Below, piece by piece: positions 26,802 through 37,500 of a stretch of 64,000 nt of DNA. The notes below the pieces were generated by a model. That model made no database searches, was not told where the DNA came from, and was given only the letters and a program-made list of their open reading frames with translations. Both the position numbers and the translations under genes were made by a program. Position 1 is the stretch's first letter. The number at the start of each line of letters is the position of its first letter. This DNA comes from JAPPLB01 sp965206655 (GTDB lineage Bacteria; Acidobacteriota; Terriglobia; Bryobacterales; UBA6623), in assembly GCA_965206655.1 (NCBI GenBank), contig CBDBKC010000036.1:186001-250000 (forward strand), written 5' to 3'.

Positions 26802-27664
26802 CGGGGCGGCTTCCTGGGGGGCTTTCGCGGGTACGGCTTGCGGCCGTATCGGTTCTGACTTGTTTGGGATCGTTGCCGCGATGCTTCGTAAAGAACGACC
26901 GCCGCGGCGGCTGATACATTCAGCGACTCCACCACTGTCGTCGGTATTCGTACGGACTCCGACGCACCAAGGAGAACTTCGCCGACGCCATGGGCTTCCG
27001 AGCCGAAAGCAACCACGCACCCTTGGTTGAGCCGGACGTCGGACAGCGCTTTGCCCGCTTGGGCGCCGGCCGCGAACAGGTGCAGTCGGCGACGCTTCGC
27101 TTCTCCTATGATCTGCGCGGAATCCATGCCGCTGACGTGCGGCAGCCGAAACAGTGAGCCCGCGGCGGCTCGAAGCGTTTTGGGATTCGCGGCGTGAGCC
27201 GTTCCCTTGAGAAACACGACGCCGCTCGCTCCGAAGGCCTCGGCGCAACGAACGACGGCTCCGGCGTTCCCGGGATCTTGGATGCCGTCAAGCGCTACGA
27301 CCAGGGCATCGCCGCGGAATAGATGGTCAAGGTTCCAGGTTGGCGGTTCCACCAAGGCCAGCACGCCCTGCGTGGTCTCGGTACTCGCGATCTGCTGAAA
27401 AAGGGCGTCCTCGACAATCTTGAGTGAGACATCGCCGTGCCCTCGCAGGCGGGCTTCGAGTTGCTTGCGGGCCCGGGCAGCCACGAGCACTTCGCGGACC
27501 TTCAGCTTACTCGCGAAAGCTTCATCGAGAAGGTGAAACGACTCAGCCACCCACAACCCGCCGCGAGTCGGCGCCGAGTGGCTGACGGCGCGGCGTACAT
27601 CTTTGATGAGCGGATTAGCGGAGCTTTCGATGTAGGATGCGGGGCGCGCCACGACGCCATTCAT
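26798..27664 (-). CDS. SpoU/TrmH-family RNA 2'-O-methyltransferase
   Basis: A 288-residue SPOUT methyltransferase. An N-terminal substrate-binding domain (ANPLIKDVRRAVSHS, AESFHLLDEAF) precedes the knot domain with motif 1 ALDGIQDPGNAGAVVRCAEA, motif 2 VAFGSEAHGVGE and motif 3 ESLNVSAAAAVVLYE. It would methylate a ribose in rRNA or tRNA using AdoMet; the target is unknown. The basic Pro-Arg tail is unusual. It starts 15-36 bases from the divergent tsaC and overlaps rarA by four bases. Confidence 0.88.
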   Translation of the reverse strand: MNGVVARPASYIESSANPLIKDVRRAVSHSAPTRGGLWVAESFHLLDEAFASKLKVREVLVAARARKQLEARLRGHGDVSLKIVEDALFQQIASTETTQGVLALVEPPTWNLDHLFRGDALVVALDGIQDPGNAGAVVRCAEAFGASGVVFLKGTAHAANPKTLRAAAGSLFRLPHVSGMDSAQIIGEAKRRRLHLFAAGAQAGKALSDVRLNQGCVVAFGSEAHGVGEVLLGASESVRIPTTVVESLNVSAAAAVVLYEASRQRSQTSQNRYGRKPYPRKPPRKPPR

Positions 27665-27700
27665 CCTATCAAGGGCCTCATGCGTAATAGAATCCGAGAG

Positions 27701-28324
27701 ATGGCGGTATTGCGGCTCGATGCGAGCAGGCCCGATTGGCGGCAGGTACGGCGCGCGGCGATGGCGCTCCGCCGCGGCGAAGTTGTTGCGGTCCCGACGG
27801 ATACCGTTTATGGTCTGGCGGCGAATCCGTTCGATCGAAGAGCTGTCAGCCGTGTTTTCCAACTCAAACGGCGGCCGGAGACGAAACCGATCCTGCTGCT
27901 TGTGGATGATTGGCGGCGGATGGCTCCGCTGATTCGCTCGGCGCCATCTGTCCTCGATACGATTGCCCGGAAATTCTGGCCGGGACCGCTGACGGTGATC
28001 CTGCCGGCCAGTTCCCTTGTGCCGGAAATCATCACGGCAGGGACCGGGAATGTCGCTGTCCGATGCCCGCGGTCGGCATTCATTCAAGCGCTCAGCCGGT
28101 CGCTGGGCTCCCCTGTAACGGGCACCAGCGCGAACCTTTCCGGGCTTGCTCCGGCGACAACGGCACAAGAGGTGTTGCGACAGTTCGGCGGAAGGCTTTG
28201 TTATGTTGTCGATGGCGGGCCCGCCCGCGGCCGGAGGGTTTCGACCATCGTGGACCTGACGGGCCAACCGCGTATTGTCCGCCCCGGCGCCGTGCCTCGG
28301 CGCGAGCTCGAACCGTATCTGTGA
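27701..28324 (+). CDS. tsaC: L-threonylcarbamoyladenylate synthase
   Basis: A 207-residue YrdC/Sua5 domain protein making threonylcarbamoyl-AMP from threonine, bicarbonate and ATP for the t6A modification of tRNA. Landmarks are GEVVAVPTDTVYGLAANP, LKRRPETKPI, KFWPGPLTVIL and TGTSANLSG. Length fits the short TsaC/YrdC class (no Sua5 C-domain). ATG 27701 was chosen because the N-terminus then aligns with the family; ATG 27680 is also possible. Its stop overlaps the next start (TGATG). Confidence 0.88.
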   Translation: MAVLRLDASRPDWRQVRRAAMALRRGEVVAVPTDTVYGLAANPFDRRAVSRVFQLKRRPETKPILLLVDDWRRMAPLIRSAPSVLDTIARKFWPGPLTVILPASSLVPEIITAGTGNVAVRCPRSAFIQALSRSLGSPVTGTSANLSGLAPATTAQEVLRQFGGRLCYVVDGGPARGRRVSTIVDLTGQPRIVRPGAVPRRELEPYL

Positions 28325-28932
28325 TGACTGCCGGCCCCAGACCGCACCGACGACGCTGGATTGCCGTCGCGCTGACTCTGGTTGGGCTTGGCCTGGCCTA
28401 TTTCGCTAGCGTCTATTACCAGGTCTGGCGGCAGGCTTATCTCGACGAGGCACGAAAGGTTGACGTCATCGTCGTGCTCGGGGCCGCACAGTATTGGGGA
28501 CGCCCTTCGCCGGTGCTCCGCGCGCGGCTCGACCATGCGCTGAAGCTGTACCGCCGCAATATCGCGCCGCGCATCATCACGACCGGGGGGGTTGGCGAAG
28601 GAGCGGCGTTCTCCGAGAGCGAAGTGAGCCGCGAGTATCTATCTGAACAGGGCGTCCCGGCTGAGTTCGTGACAGTCGAGACGGAAGGGCAGTCGACCCT
28701 TCAGAGCGCGCTGGCGGTCGCCGAAATCATGGACCGCATGGCACTTAAGTCCTGCGTGGTGGTTAGCGACGACTACCACATCTTCCGTATCAAGCAGATA
28801 CTCGAGGGGCTGGGGATTGAAGTTTACGGTTCCCCGCGGCATCCCGAACGGGTGAGCCGGTGGCAACGGCACTGGTTCTACGCACGCGAGTCACTCGGGT
28901 ACATTCTGTGGCGGGTGGGAATCCACGTCTAG
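28324..28932 (+). CDS. YdcF-family (DUF218) membrane-anchored protein
   Basis: A 202-residue protein with one N-terminal transmembrane helix (WIAVALTLVGLGLAYFASVY) and a DUF218/SanA-YdcF domain: VDVIVVLGAAQYWGRPSPVL, ITTGGVGEGAAFSE, STLQSALAVAEIM and VVVSDDYHIFRIKQILE. The family is linked to envelope functions such as barrier integrity, without a firm biochemical role. The start overlaps the tsaC stop, so the two are coupled. Confidence 0.85.
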   Translation: MTAGPRPHRRRWIAVALTLVGLGLAYFASVYYQVWRQAYLDEARKVDVIVVLGAAQYWGRPSPVLRARLDHALKLYRRNIAPRIITTGGVGEGAAFSESEVSREYLSEQGVPAEFVTVETEGQSTLQSALAVAEIMDRMALKSCVVVSDDYHIFRIKQILEGLGIEVYGSPRHPERVSRWQRHWFYARESLGYILWRVGIHV

Positions 28933-28984
28933 CGGTTGAAGTGAGTCAGAAAGCGCCAATAAGCGGTTGATACACTGAGTCGAA

Positions 28985-29650
28985 ATGCGCTTCGAGCTGC
29001 TTGTTTTCGACCTCGACGGGACGCTGATTGATTCGAAACTCGATCTTGCTCTTTCCGTGAACGCCACCCGTGCGAACACGGGTTTGGGCCCGATCGACCA
29101 CGAAATCATCTACTCCTATGTCGGCAACGGCGCTCCGATGTTGATTCGGCGGTCCCTCGGGCTCGATGCGACCGACAAGCAGGCTGAGGAGGGACTCCTC
29201 TTCTTCTATCAGTATTATCGAGACCACATGCTCGACAACACCTGCCTCTATCCAGGGGTGCGGGAGGGTCTCGACCGGCTGGCCGAGGGTGGCTCACAGT
29301 TGGCGATCCTCACAAACAAGCCGGTGCGGTTTAGCGGCGAGATCATTTTACGTCTGGGACTCGACGCGCATTTCGAGCGCATCTACGGCGGCAATAGCTT
29401 CGATACAAAGAAGCCCGACCCCTACGGTCTCAACCTGCTCCTCGAAGAACTCAGCGCCCCTAAGGAACGCACTCTGATGGTGGGCGATAGCTCTGTCGAC
29501 GTGTTAACGGCGCGAAACGCGGAGGTGACGTGTTGCGGAGTCACATGGGGTTTGCAGCCGGAGACATTCGCGGAACATCCGCCGGACATTTTGGTTGACC
29601 ATTTCGACGACGTGGTCGCGACGGCCATGGAAGCGCCAGCGGTTGCGTAG
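28985..29650 (+). CDS. gph: HAD-family phosphoglycolate phosphatase-like hydrolase
   Basis: A 221-residue haloacid dehalogenase-type phosphatase. Motif I is VFDLDGTLIDS (nucleophile Asp and acid Asp), motif II is LAILTNKP, the Lys lies in NSFDTKKPDP and motif IV in MVGDSSVDV. The cap and length suit Gph/PGMB-type enzymes that clear 2-phosphoglycolate. It follows ydcF by 52 bases and is probably in the same transcript. Confidence 0.85.
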   Translation: MRFELLVFDLDGTLIDSKLDLALSVNATRANTGLGPIDHEIIYSYVGNGAPMLIRRSLGLDATDKQAEEGLLFFYQYYRDHMLDNTCLYPGVREGLDRLAEGGSQLAILTNKPVRFSGEIILRLGLDAHFERIYGGNSFDTKKPDPYGLNLLLEELSAPKERTLMVGDSSVDVLTARNAEVTCCGVTWGLQPETFAEHPPDILVDHFDDVVATAMEAPAVA

Positions 29651-29656
29651 CCTTCG

Positions 29657-30679
29657 CTAGTTCCCGATATAGCGGGCATAGAGGCTGCGCGCGACCGCGG
29701 TGTCTTCGGTGCCTTTGATGATGGCGCGTCCGTCAGCGAATATCGTCATCTCGTAGGGGTCGCATTGGAAACGCAGAGCGTAGGCGTTCGCCCGAACGGT
29801 TCCCAACGGCTCCAGAGTTCCCCGCAGGCGCTCCAGATCCAGGTTTTGCTCGCGTTCATGGACTTGCACGGCATTGCGTCCACACAGCGAGACGGGGCGC
29901 CGCTTAGCCGAATCGAGGTGCTCATAGCGGCCTTGAGCGCAGACCACACAGTCCGGATTGCGGTCGCGGGAAGACACCGTCCTCGATACGTTCTTCCAAA
30001 TGTCGATTGAATACAGCGCCGGATTCACGGACTCAGGCCGCCCGGCGAGCAGTTTAACGGCGTCCGCTACCTGCAAGGAGGCGATCAATCCTGTTATCGA
30101 ATTCAGGACGCCCGCCGTATCACAGGTGGCTTGCGGTCCGCTCGGCAGTCCTGGGAACAGACATGCCAGGCAGGCCGTTTTCCCGGGGAGAATCGGCATC
30201 GTCACGCCGTAGCTTCCGACGGCCGCACCGTAGATCCAGGGGATGTCATGTTTGACCGCCACGTCGTTGATCAGGTAACGCAACTCGAAGTTGTCCGCAC
30301 CATCGAGAATCACATCCGCTTTCGATAGCAGGCGTTCCGCATTGCCCGCTGTGAGATCGGCAACGACTGGTACGATTTCAATGTCGGAATTGGCCGCCGC
30401 CAAATGCCGCGCGGCAGCGACCGCTTTGGGCAATACATCGCGGGCGTCGCTCTCGTCGAAAAGCCATTGCCGCTGGAGGTTGCTGAATTCGACGTAGTCG
30501 CGGTCGATCAGAATCAGCCGGCCGACGCCGGCGCGCGCCAATGCTGCGGCCTGTCCCGTGCCCAGCGCTCCACAGCCCGCGATTACGGCTGTCGAGGTAA
30601 GCAGCCGCTGCTGTCCGGCCTCGCCGATCTCAGCGAAGAGAATCTGCCGCGAATACCGTTCTCGATCTCTAGTCCGCAT
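29657..30679 (-). CDS. ThiF/MoeB/HesA-family adenylyltransferase (E1-like)
   Basis: A 340-residue enzyme that would adenylate the C-terminus of a ubiquitin-like sulfur carrier (ThiS or MoaD). The ATP site shows AVIAGCGALGTGQAAALARAG and LIDRDYVEFSNLQRQ. The substrate Asp is in LDGADNFELRYLIND, a candidate catalytic Cys in ATCDTAGVLNSI, and zinc pairs are CLAC and CVVC. The last 90 residues (after CVVCAQG) form an extra small domain, not rhodanese-like. No carrier gene is adjacent. It faces gph convergently with a six-base gap. Confidence 0.82.
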   Translation of the reverse strand: MRTRDRERYSRQILFAEIGEAGQQRLLTSTAVIAGCGALGTGQAAALARAGVGRLILIDRDYVEFSNLQRQWLFDESDARDVLPKAVAAARHLAAANSDIEIVPVVADLTAGNAERLLSKADVILDGADNFELRYLINDVAVKHDIPWIYGAAVGSYGVTMPILPGKTACLACLFPGLPSGPQATCDTAGVLNSITGLIASLQVADAVKLLAGRPESVNPALYSIDIWKNVSRTVSSRDRNPDCVVCAQGRYEHLDSAKRRPVSLCGRNAVQVHEREQNLDLERLRGTLEPLGTVRANAYALRFQCDPYEMTIFADGRAIIKGTEDTAVARSLYARYIGN

Positions 30680-30844
30680 TTCGCACTACCTGACGGTCGA
30701 AGCACGCCATAAGCTCGCCACGTGGTGAGAAATGCGGACTCGGGCTGAGGGAGGAGGCATCCATGGTTCAGCTTGATCCTAACAATCCATCATGAAGGTA
30801 CGGTTTCGTCCGACCTTCGGCAACGTGGGTTTGTCGCGTCCGTC

Positions 30845-30850
30845 TTATAA
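30845..30850 (+). promoter_or_regulatory. -10-like box immediately before tamA
   Basis: A consensus TATAAT ends six bases before ATG 30857, placing the predicted start site at or next to the ATG. No ribosome binding site is seen, which suggests a leaderless transcript. No good -35 box is visible. Confidence 0.4.
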
Positions 30851-30856
30851 TCGTCA

Positions 30857-33850
30857 ATGTTCGTGCGAGCCATTCCGGCGATTATTGTCCTGGCGGCCCT
30901 TTTGGGCGGGACAGCGTATGCGAACGACTTTGCGGCGGCCCCGACCGTGGTTGCGGTCGAGTTCTCCCCCGCCGCCCAGCCCTTGCTGGAGGAGCATCTT
31001 AGGGATCTCGTTACCGTGAAAGCAGGCGCGCCCCTCGATAGGAAGCGGGTCAGCGAAAGCATTCAGAAGCTCATCGCTACCTTGCGCTACGAACCGGATA
31101 TTCGAGTTACGCAGGAAGACGTCGCCGGCGGCGTCAAGCTGATCTTTCATACGAAGTCGAGCTGGTTCGTTGGGTTGGTCCAAGTGCATGGCGCGCCCGA
31201 ACCGCCAACTCCCCTTCAGCTCGTCAATGCCGCGCAGCTCGACCTCGGAAAGGCCTTCGCTGAAGAGGATGTCGCGTTTGCCATCCAAGAGATGGCCCGG
31301 CTGCTTGAAGACAGCGGGTTCTTCTCGGTAGATATCAAGCCAACGATCGTCGAACATCCCGAAACACAGCAAAAGGATATCTCCTTCCAGATTGACCCCA
31401 GCGATCGCGCGACGATCGGCAAGATCGTTCTCACGCCGCTGGAGAACGGTGAATCGCCGTTAAAGGAGGAAGAGATTCGGCAAATCGCGGGTTGGCAGCG
31501 CGGCAAGCCGTTTAGCCGGCGCAGGCTCGGTAGGGGGCTCCGCCGTCTGCAGCAACATTTTCGCGACAGGCGGTACTGGCAGTCGACAGTTCGTCTCGGT
31601 GGAACGGTGCTGAACCCCGACCTGAATGAGGCGGATCTTGTCGTCGATATCGACCGCGGGCCGAAAGTGGTCGTGCGTGTGGAAGGCGCCGAGATCGGCG
31701 AGCGGAAGCTACGTCTGTATCTGCCGATCTACGAGGAGGGGGTTGTCGACGACGACCTTCTCGCAGAGGGGGCGCGCAACCTCCGCGACTACTACCAATC
31801 ACAAGGATATTTCTTGGCCTCCGTCACACCTGTTCTCGAGCGCAATCGCGAGGACGAGGTATTGATCATATACGAGGTTAACCAGGGCGAGCGCATGGAG
31901 TTGGTTCACGTCGGCATCTCGGGCAATCGCTTCTTCGATCTCCAAACAGTGACGGAGCGGATGCTGGTACAACCCAAAACGCTGGACCTCAGGCGCGGAC
32001 GTCTCACGGATAGTCTCCTCGCCCGGGATCGCCTCGTGATTCTGGATCTCTACGGCTCCAACGGTTTTCTCGACGCCGAAGTCGTTTGCCGCAAAGAACC
32101 GAACTACCAGGGACGCGAGACGGAAACGGCCGTCTTTTGCGATATTCACGAGGGTGCCCTCACAACGGTGTCGGAACTCAGGATCAAGGGCATGGAGCAA
32201 CTCTCCGAGGACCTCTTCCGGAGTCGTCTTGCATCCGTGAAGGGCCAGCCCTTCAGTGAGGTCAGCGTTGCCACCGACCGCGACCTGATCCTGGGGGACT
32301 ACTACGATTCCGGATACCATGAGGCCGATCTAAATTGGACCAGGCTACCGACCGAAGACCCGAATCAGGTCGTGCTCGAATACCTGATTCGCGAAGGGGA
32401 AACGCTCTATTTCCGTGAGCCGATCGTCACGGGACTGCGGCACACGAAGGAATCTCTCGTTGACGAACAGGTACAGATCAGGCCGGGCGAACCGTTTTCG
32501 GCCAACGCGATGTTCGAAACGCAGCGGCGACTGTATGACCTAGGCGTTTTCTCCAAGGTCGACGTTGGGCTTCAGAATCCGCATGGCGAAGAGCCCGCCA
32601 AGAACGTATTGATTCAGGTTGAAGAAGGCCGCCGTTGGACCGCTCGGCTCGGGGGTGGCGCCGAGTTCGCCCGCATCGGCGGCAACACAGGTGATGTGGC
32701 TTCACCCGTCGGCAACGCCTCGTTCAGCCCCCGAATCACTCTCGAAGCCACCCGTCTGAATATACGCGGCATCGGGCACACAATGAGCGTCCGGACCCGC
32801 TTTTCGAATCTTCAACAAAGGGCGCTCTTCATCTACGAGGCGCCCCGTTGGACGGGCTCGGACAAATGGGATATGACGATTAGCGGCTTACTGGATACGT
32901 CGCGGAATGTCCGCACCTATTCCGGATCCCGGGTGGAAGGCGCTCTACAGCTTCGACACCGGATCAGCAAACCCTCGACCGCGCTCTACCGCTTTACTTA
33001 CCGGCGGACCTCGATCAACGAGGACACGCTGCAGATCACTCCGCTGCTGATTCCCCTCACGTCGCAGCCGGTACGCGTGGGGCTGCTTTCGGGAACCTAC
33101 ATCCAAGACCGCCGCGACGATCCGACCGATTCCACGAAAGGCATATTCAACACGGTCGACTTGAGTCTGGCAAGCGGAGTCTGGGCGTCGGAACCGGACT
33201 TCGTCCGCTTTCTGGGCCAAAACAGCACCTATCACCGGCTTGGCAGCAGCCGCGTCGTCTTAGCCCGGACGTTGCAGCTTGGCTTGATGCTGCCGACCGG
33301 CACATTCTCTCGAGCCGTCGGCCCCATCACCGTCATCCCCGGGACCACCAACCCCGACCCACGCATACCACTGGCCGAACGGTTCTTTGCCGGCGGCGCA
33401 AACTCCCACCGGGGCTTCCCGGTCAACCAGGCCGGGGCCCGCGATCCGACAACAGGCTTTCCAATCGGAGGCGGCGCGCAGTTTCTGAACAGCGTCGAAC
33501 TCCGCTTCCCCTTGCGTTGGGAGAACATCGGCGGCGTTCTGTTTCACGACGCCGGCAATGTCTTTTCGCGTCCGAGCGAAATTAATTTCAGGAGCAGCCA
33601 GCGGGAGATCGCCTCCGACGGCGAAGTTGTGGGGTACGATTTTGACTATATGGTGCATGCCGCCGGCCTGGGAGTGCGCTACAAAACGCCGATCGGCCCG
33701 CTCCGCTTCGACATCGCTTACAGCATGAACCCACCGCGGTTTATCGGGTTCCAGGGAACGCGCGAGGATCTGCTGCGCGGTGCGGGTACGCTTACGCAGC
33801 AGCGCATTTCGCACTTCCAGTTTCATTTCTCTCTGGGGCAGACGTTCTGA
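30857..33850 (+). CDS. tamA: TamA/BamA-like Omp85 outer-membrane assembly protein
   Basis: A 997-residue outer-membrane protein with a signal peptide (AIPAIIVLAALLGGTAYA), a long periplasmic part of about five or more POTRA-like repeats (residues about 30-600; repeated sub-motifs such as ELRIKGMEQLSEDLFRSRL and IVTGLRHTKESLVDEQVQIR) and a C-terminal 16-strand barrel. The barrel carries FFAGGANSHRGFPV, a variant of the family R-G-F lid motif. Domain count exceeds E. coli TamA (three POTRAs). It heads a tight tamA, surA-like, tamB operon with overlapping stops and starts, so it is called TamA rather than BamA. Confidence 0.8.
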   Translation: MFVRAIPAIIVLAALLGGTAYANDFAAAPTVVAVEFSPAAQPLLEEHLRDLVTVKAGAPLDRKRVSESIQKLIATLRYEPDIRVTQEDVAGGVKLIFHTKSSWFVGLVQVHGAPEPPTPLQLVNAAQLDLGKAFAEEDVAFAIQEMARLLEDSGFFSVDIKPTIVEHPETQQKDISFQIDPSDRATIGKIVLTPLENGESPLKEEEIRQIAGWQRGKPFSRRRLGRGLRRLQQHFRDRRYWQSTVRLGGTVLNPDLNEADLVVDIDRGPKVVVRVEGAEIGERKLRLYLPIYEEGVVDDDLLAEGARNLRDYYQSQGYFLASVTPVLERNREDEVLIIYEVNQGERMELVHVGISGNRFFDLQTVTERMLVQPKTLDLRRGRLTDSLLARDRLVILDLYGSNGFLDAEVVCRKEPNYQGRETETAVFCDIHEGALTTVSELRIKGMEQLSEDLFRSRLASVKGQPFSEVSVATDRDLILGDYYDSGYHEADLNWTRLPTEDPNQVVLEYLIREGETLYFREPIVTGLRHTKESLVDEQVQIRPGEPFSANAMFETQRRLYDLGVFSKVDVGLQNPHGEEPAKNVLIQVEEGRRWTARLGGGAEFARIGGNTGDVASPVGNASFSPRITLEATRLNIRGIGHTMSVRTRFSNLQQRALFIYEAPRWTGSDKWDMTISGLLDTSRNVRTYSGSRVEGALQLRHRISKPSTALYRFTYRRTSINEDTLQITPLLIPLTSQPVRVGLLSGTYIQDRRDDPTDSTKGIFNTVDLSLASGVWASEPDFVRFLGQNSTYHRLGSSRVVLARTLQLGLMLPTGTFSRAVGPITVIPGTTNPDPRIPLAERFFAGGANSHRGFPVNQAGARDPTTGFPIGGGAQFLNSVELRFPLRWENIGGVLFHDAGNVFSRPSEINFRSSQREIASDGEVVGYDFDYMVHAAGLGVRYKTPIGPLRFDIAYSMNPPRFIGFQGTREDLLRGAGTLTQQRISHFQFHFSLGQTF

Positions 33851-34551
33851 TGATGTGTCCGGCCGATCGACGAGCCTTTCGGTGTCAGTGGGTTCTTTTG
33901 ATGAGCTTCGCTCTCGCCGCGACCCCCTGCCCGGCCGGAGCCGAGGAGATTGTCGATCGTACGGTCGCGGTCGTGGGAGACCGTGCGATCACGTTAAGTG
34001 AGGTTGAGGAACAACTGGCCCTCGAGGCGCTCGATCGCGGCGAGCCCGTTGCGTTGAATCCGGAGCGCTATCGCGAAGTGACCGAAAGGTTGATTCGGCT
34101 GCGCCTGGTGCAGCGTGAAATGACCCTAGCCGGATTCATCGGGGCGACAGACGTGGAGGTAGAACGGCAATGGGAAGCGATGAAGCAAGGCTTCGAGGGC
34201 GAAGCCGCGTTTCAACAAGCTCTCACCGGGCGAGGCTTGACGCAGGATACGGTGCGGGAATTCTTGCGGCAGCAGCTCGACTTCGAACAGTTCGTGGATT
34301 TTCGCTTCCGGACCGGGCTTGTCATCCCCCGAGGGGAGATCGAAATTTATTACGAAAGGGAGTATAAGCCGAGTTTGCCGGCGTTGATGAGGCCTCCTCC
34401 TCTCGAACAGGTCTACGCCGAGTTGGAGGCCGATCTAGTCGACCGGCGAGTCGATCCTCTCCTCGAAGATTGGATCAGCCGTGTTCGTTCGCAAACCCGC
34501 ATTACGATCGTCGACACGCCCCTGAAACCCGAGAAGGCGGCTACGCCATGA
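33850..34551 (+). CDS. SurA-N-like periplasmic chaperone without PPIase domain
   Basis: A 233-residue exported protein whose signal (WVLLMSFALAATPCPAGA) is followed by VDRTVAVVGDRAITLSEVEE, the usual start of SurA N-terminal chaperone domains. Helices and the C-terminal strand (VDPLLEDWISRVRSQTRITI) complete a SurA core. No parvulin domain is present. ATG 33850 overlaps the tamA stop, and its own stop overlaps the tamB start, so all three are coupled. A dedicated chaperone handing substrates to the Tam machinery is inferred from position. Confidence 0.75.
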   Translation: MMCPADRRAFRCQWVLLMSFALAATPCPAGAEEIVDRTVAVVGDRAITLSEVEEQLALEALDRGEPVALNPERYREVTERLIRLRLVQREMTLAGFIGATDVEVERQWEAMKQGFEGEAAFQQALTGRGLTQDTVREFLRQQLDFEQFVDFRFRTGLVIPRGEIEIYYEREYKPSLPALMRPPPLEQVYAELEADLVDRRVDPLLEDWISRVRSQTRITIVDTPLKPEKAATP

Positions 34552-37500
34552 AATCGATCCGCCGGCTGCTCGATTCAAGATGGAAGGCCTGGATGGCAGG
34601 TCTCATGGGGTTGCTCGTTCTCGTGGGCGCATCCCTGTACGGGCTACTCTATACCGAATGGTTTCAGAGACAGATCCGGCGGGAAGTCGTTGCGAAGATC
34701 GAGCTGCTCACAGGAGGCACGGCGACCATCGGGAATCTCTATCTTGAACCGTCAACTCTTGTGCTGCGCGTGGAGGAGCTAACGATTCGGGCCACCGGCG
34801 ATGCGGAACCTTTCCTGCAGATTCCCTCCCTGGAACTCGATCTCACGGTTGACTCCTTTCTACGCGCGGAAGTTTCGTTGGCCGCGCTCGTCTTGGATTC
34901 GCCTCTCGTCAACATCAAGGTTGCTCCGGATGGCACAACGAACTTGCCCGAGTTCCCCGCGTCAGCCAACGGAGACGAGGCGCTACCGGAAGAGCTGTTC
35001 GAAATGGCCGTGGACCGTTTTGACCTCCAGCAGGGCCACCTGGAGTGGAACAACGAGCGTGTCCCGATCGCTTTGTCGTCGACCAATCTGGAACTCCGTT
35101 CCCGCTTTCATCCCGCCGAGCACGGCTACCGGGTATGGTTGCGCGTGGGGACTTCAGAACTTGAGTTGCGGGGACATCGCCCTGTTCTTTCGGAAGCGGA
35201 GTTGGAAGTGGTAGTTACCCGTGACCGCGTCGTCGTCCCTGAGCTTTACTGGGCAAGTCCCGGCGCCAAGGTCGTCGGTAGTTTGGAGGTCGAATCCATT
35301 CGGGAGCCGAGGGTAGTTTTTCGCTACGAGGCGGAAGTCTTGCTTGCGGAATGGGCCTCACGGCTCGGTACAGCCCCCATGGCCGCCGGAACCGCGACGA
35401 CCCATGGGGAAGCTCGTTGGGATTCCGTGGCCGGTCAGTTCGAATACGGAGGACGCCTGAACGTTGAGAATTTGATTCCCGCCTACGAAGGGCTCGACAT
35501 CGAGCCTCTTTTCGGCTCAGCCGAGTACGAAGGGAATCTGGAGAGCCTTCGCATACGCGAAATCAAGGCCGAGGTTTTGGGCGGGCTCCTCAGCGGTGAG
35601 GCTCAGATCGACGAATTGAACGCGGCGACACCCCGTTTCCAACTGGCCCTCGAGTTGGAAGCGTTCCCCCTTGATCACATAACGGCTGCTGTCCGCGAGC
35701 TGCCCGAGGCACTCCGCGGCGCCCCGTGGGTCACGGCTCTCAGCGGCGCCATCGTTCTCAATGGCCATAGCTCCGAGGATCTGAGGGCCGAGCTCGACCT
35801 CGAACTCAACCGCCCCGGACTCGTTCCCGCCAGTAGGATCCCGCTCAGCGGCGAACTCGATCTTGCGTATGAAGCCGACTCGGCAACGCTTACGGTCAAC
35901 GCTCTTGACGTTGCCACTGCGAGCAGCCGTTTGTCGTTGGTCGGAACTCTACGAGAGGGTAGCCGGTCCTTGTTCCGTGTCCACGCCCGGATGGATGAAC
36001 TCGATGATCTTCGACAAGGTTTGCATCACGTCGGCTTTGACGACGCCCTCCGGGATCTGGAACTCAGCGGCCGGGCGGAGCTGAGCGGCGATGTCTCCGG
36101 AGACCTCACCGCGAACGGCATGAAGTTCGGTGGGGAGCTGCAGGTCTCGGATTTCACAATCCGGAGTCACCCATGGGAGAGCTTTCGCTCGGACGTCGAT
36201 CTGACCGGGTCGCGGCTCGAACTCCGCAATGCTCGCATTGAGGGCGCCGAGGGCGCGGCCTCGATCTCGTTAGCCGCCGACCTCGGCCGCACGGATGGTG
36301 ACGCAACCGTTTCCATCTCGTCTGTCGACGGCGAGATCGCTCTGCAAAATGTCCAACTGAGTTCCTTGCTGGCGTCGGCCGGGTATGATCAGCCGCTGGC
36401 GGGCTCCCTGACCGGAGACGTGCGTTTCAGCGGGCCGCTGTCTCAACCGCGTGGCTCAGCCCGGCTTGAGCTGACGGACGGAATGGCGTGGGAGCAGCGA
36501 CTGGACCGTGTCGAGATGGAGGTACACCTCGCCGCCGAGGAGTTCGTGCTCGATTCGTTTCAAGCGCAGCGGCGGGAAGCCCGGCTGGAAGGGCGAGGCA
36601 GCGTTGATCGCAGTGGGGCTGAGTTCCGGTTCGAAGCCGCGGGCGACGGTTGGGATCTGAAGGATTTGGAGCGATTCGCGGAAAGCGAACGGCCGCCAAC
36701 AGGACATCTGAGCTTCGAAGTGGAAGGACGCGGCCGATTGCCTACCGGGAAGGACCTTCTCGATGAGGTCTCGGTGGCAGGCTCGTTCAAACTCGAAGAA
36801 ATCAAGATCGGCGAGCGCAATGTCGGGTCGCTCTCTGGGCAGCTCAGCACGCAGGGCCGGCGCGTGGATCTCGGATGGGCCGGCGATCTGCTCTCAGGGA
36901 AGGTGACGGGTCACGCTGAGTTTCGGCCCGATGAGGACGGACCCTTCAGCGGAGAGTGTACGGTGACGGGTCTCAACCTCGTCCAACTCGCCGGCTTGGC
37001 CGATCTCAATCTCCAACAGACAACGGGGGAAGCCGATAGCCGCTTCCAGTTTTCAGGGCTGACGACAGATGCGAGTGGCTTCGCGGTTGAGGGGGAGGTC
37101 ACACGCTTGGAGTTGAACTACTCGCAGATCCCCGGCGCGGAACGCGGCTACGAACTCTGGAACCCGTTTCCGCTGCGCTGGAGCCTGGCCGGCGAAACGT
37201 TGGACATCGACAACATGAGACTGCTCGGCGACGGAACCGATATCGTTGTCGACGGCACCGTGGGGCTCCGCGACGGTTTCGGCGAGCGTGACGACTCCCT
37301 GGGCCTCACTGTCGGGGGAACCTTCAACCTCGCGGTGCTCGAGAGCTTTCGGCCCGGTCTTGAGGCCGGCGGCGAGTCGGAACTCGATGTCTACATCGAA
37401 GGGAGCGCGGCCGAGCCGGCCGTGCGCGGCCGCATGGGAATCAAGGGCGGCGCTGTGCGCCATTCGTCGTTCTCGAACGGACTCAGCGAGTTGAACGGCC

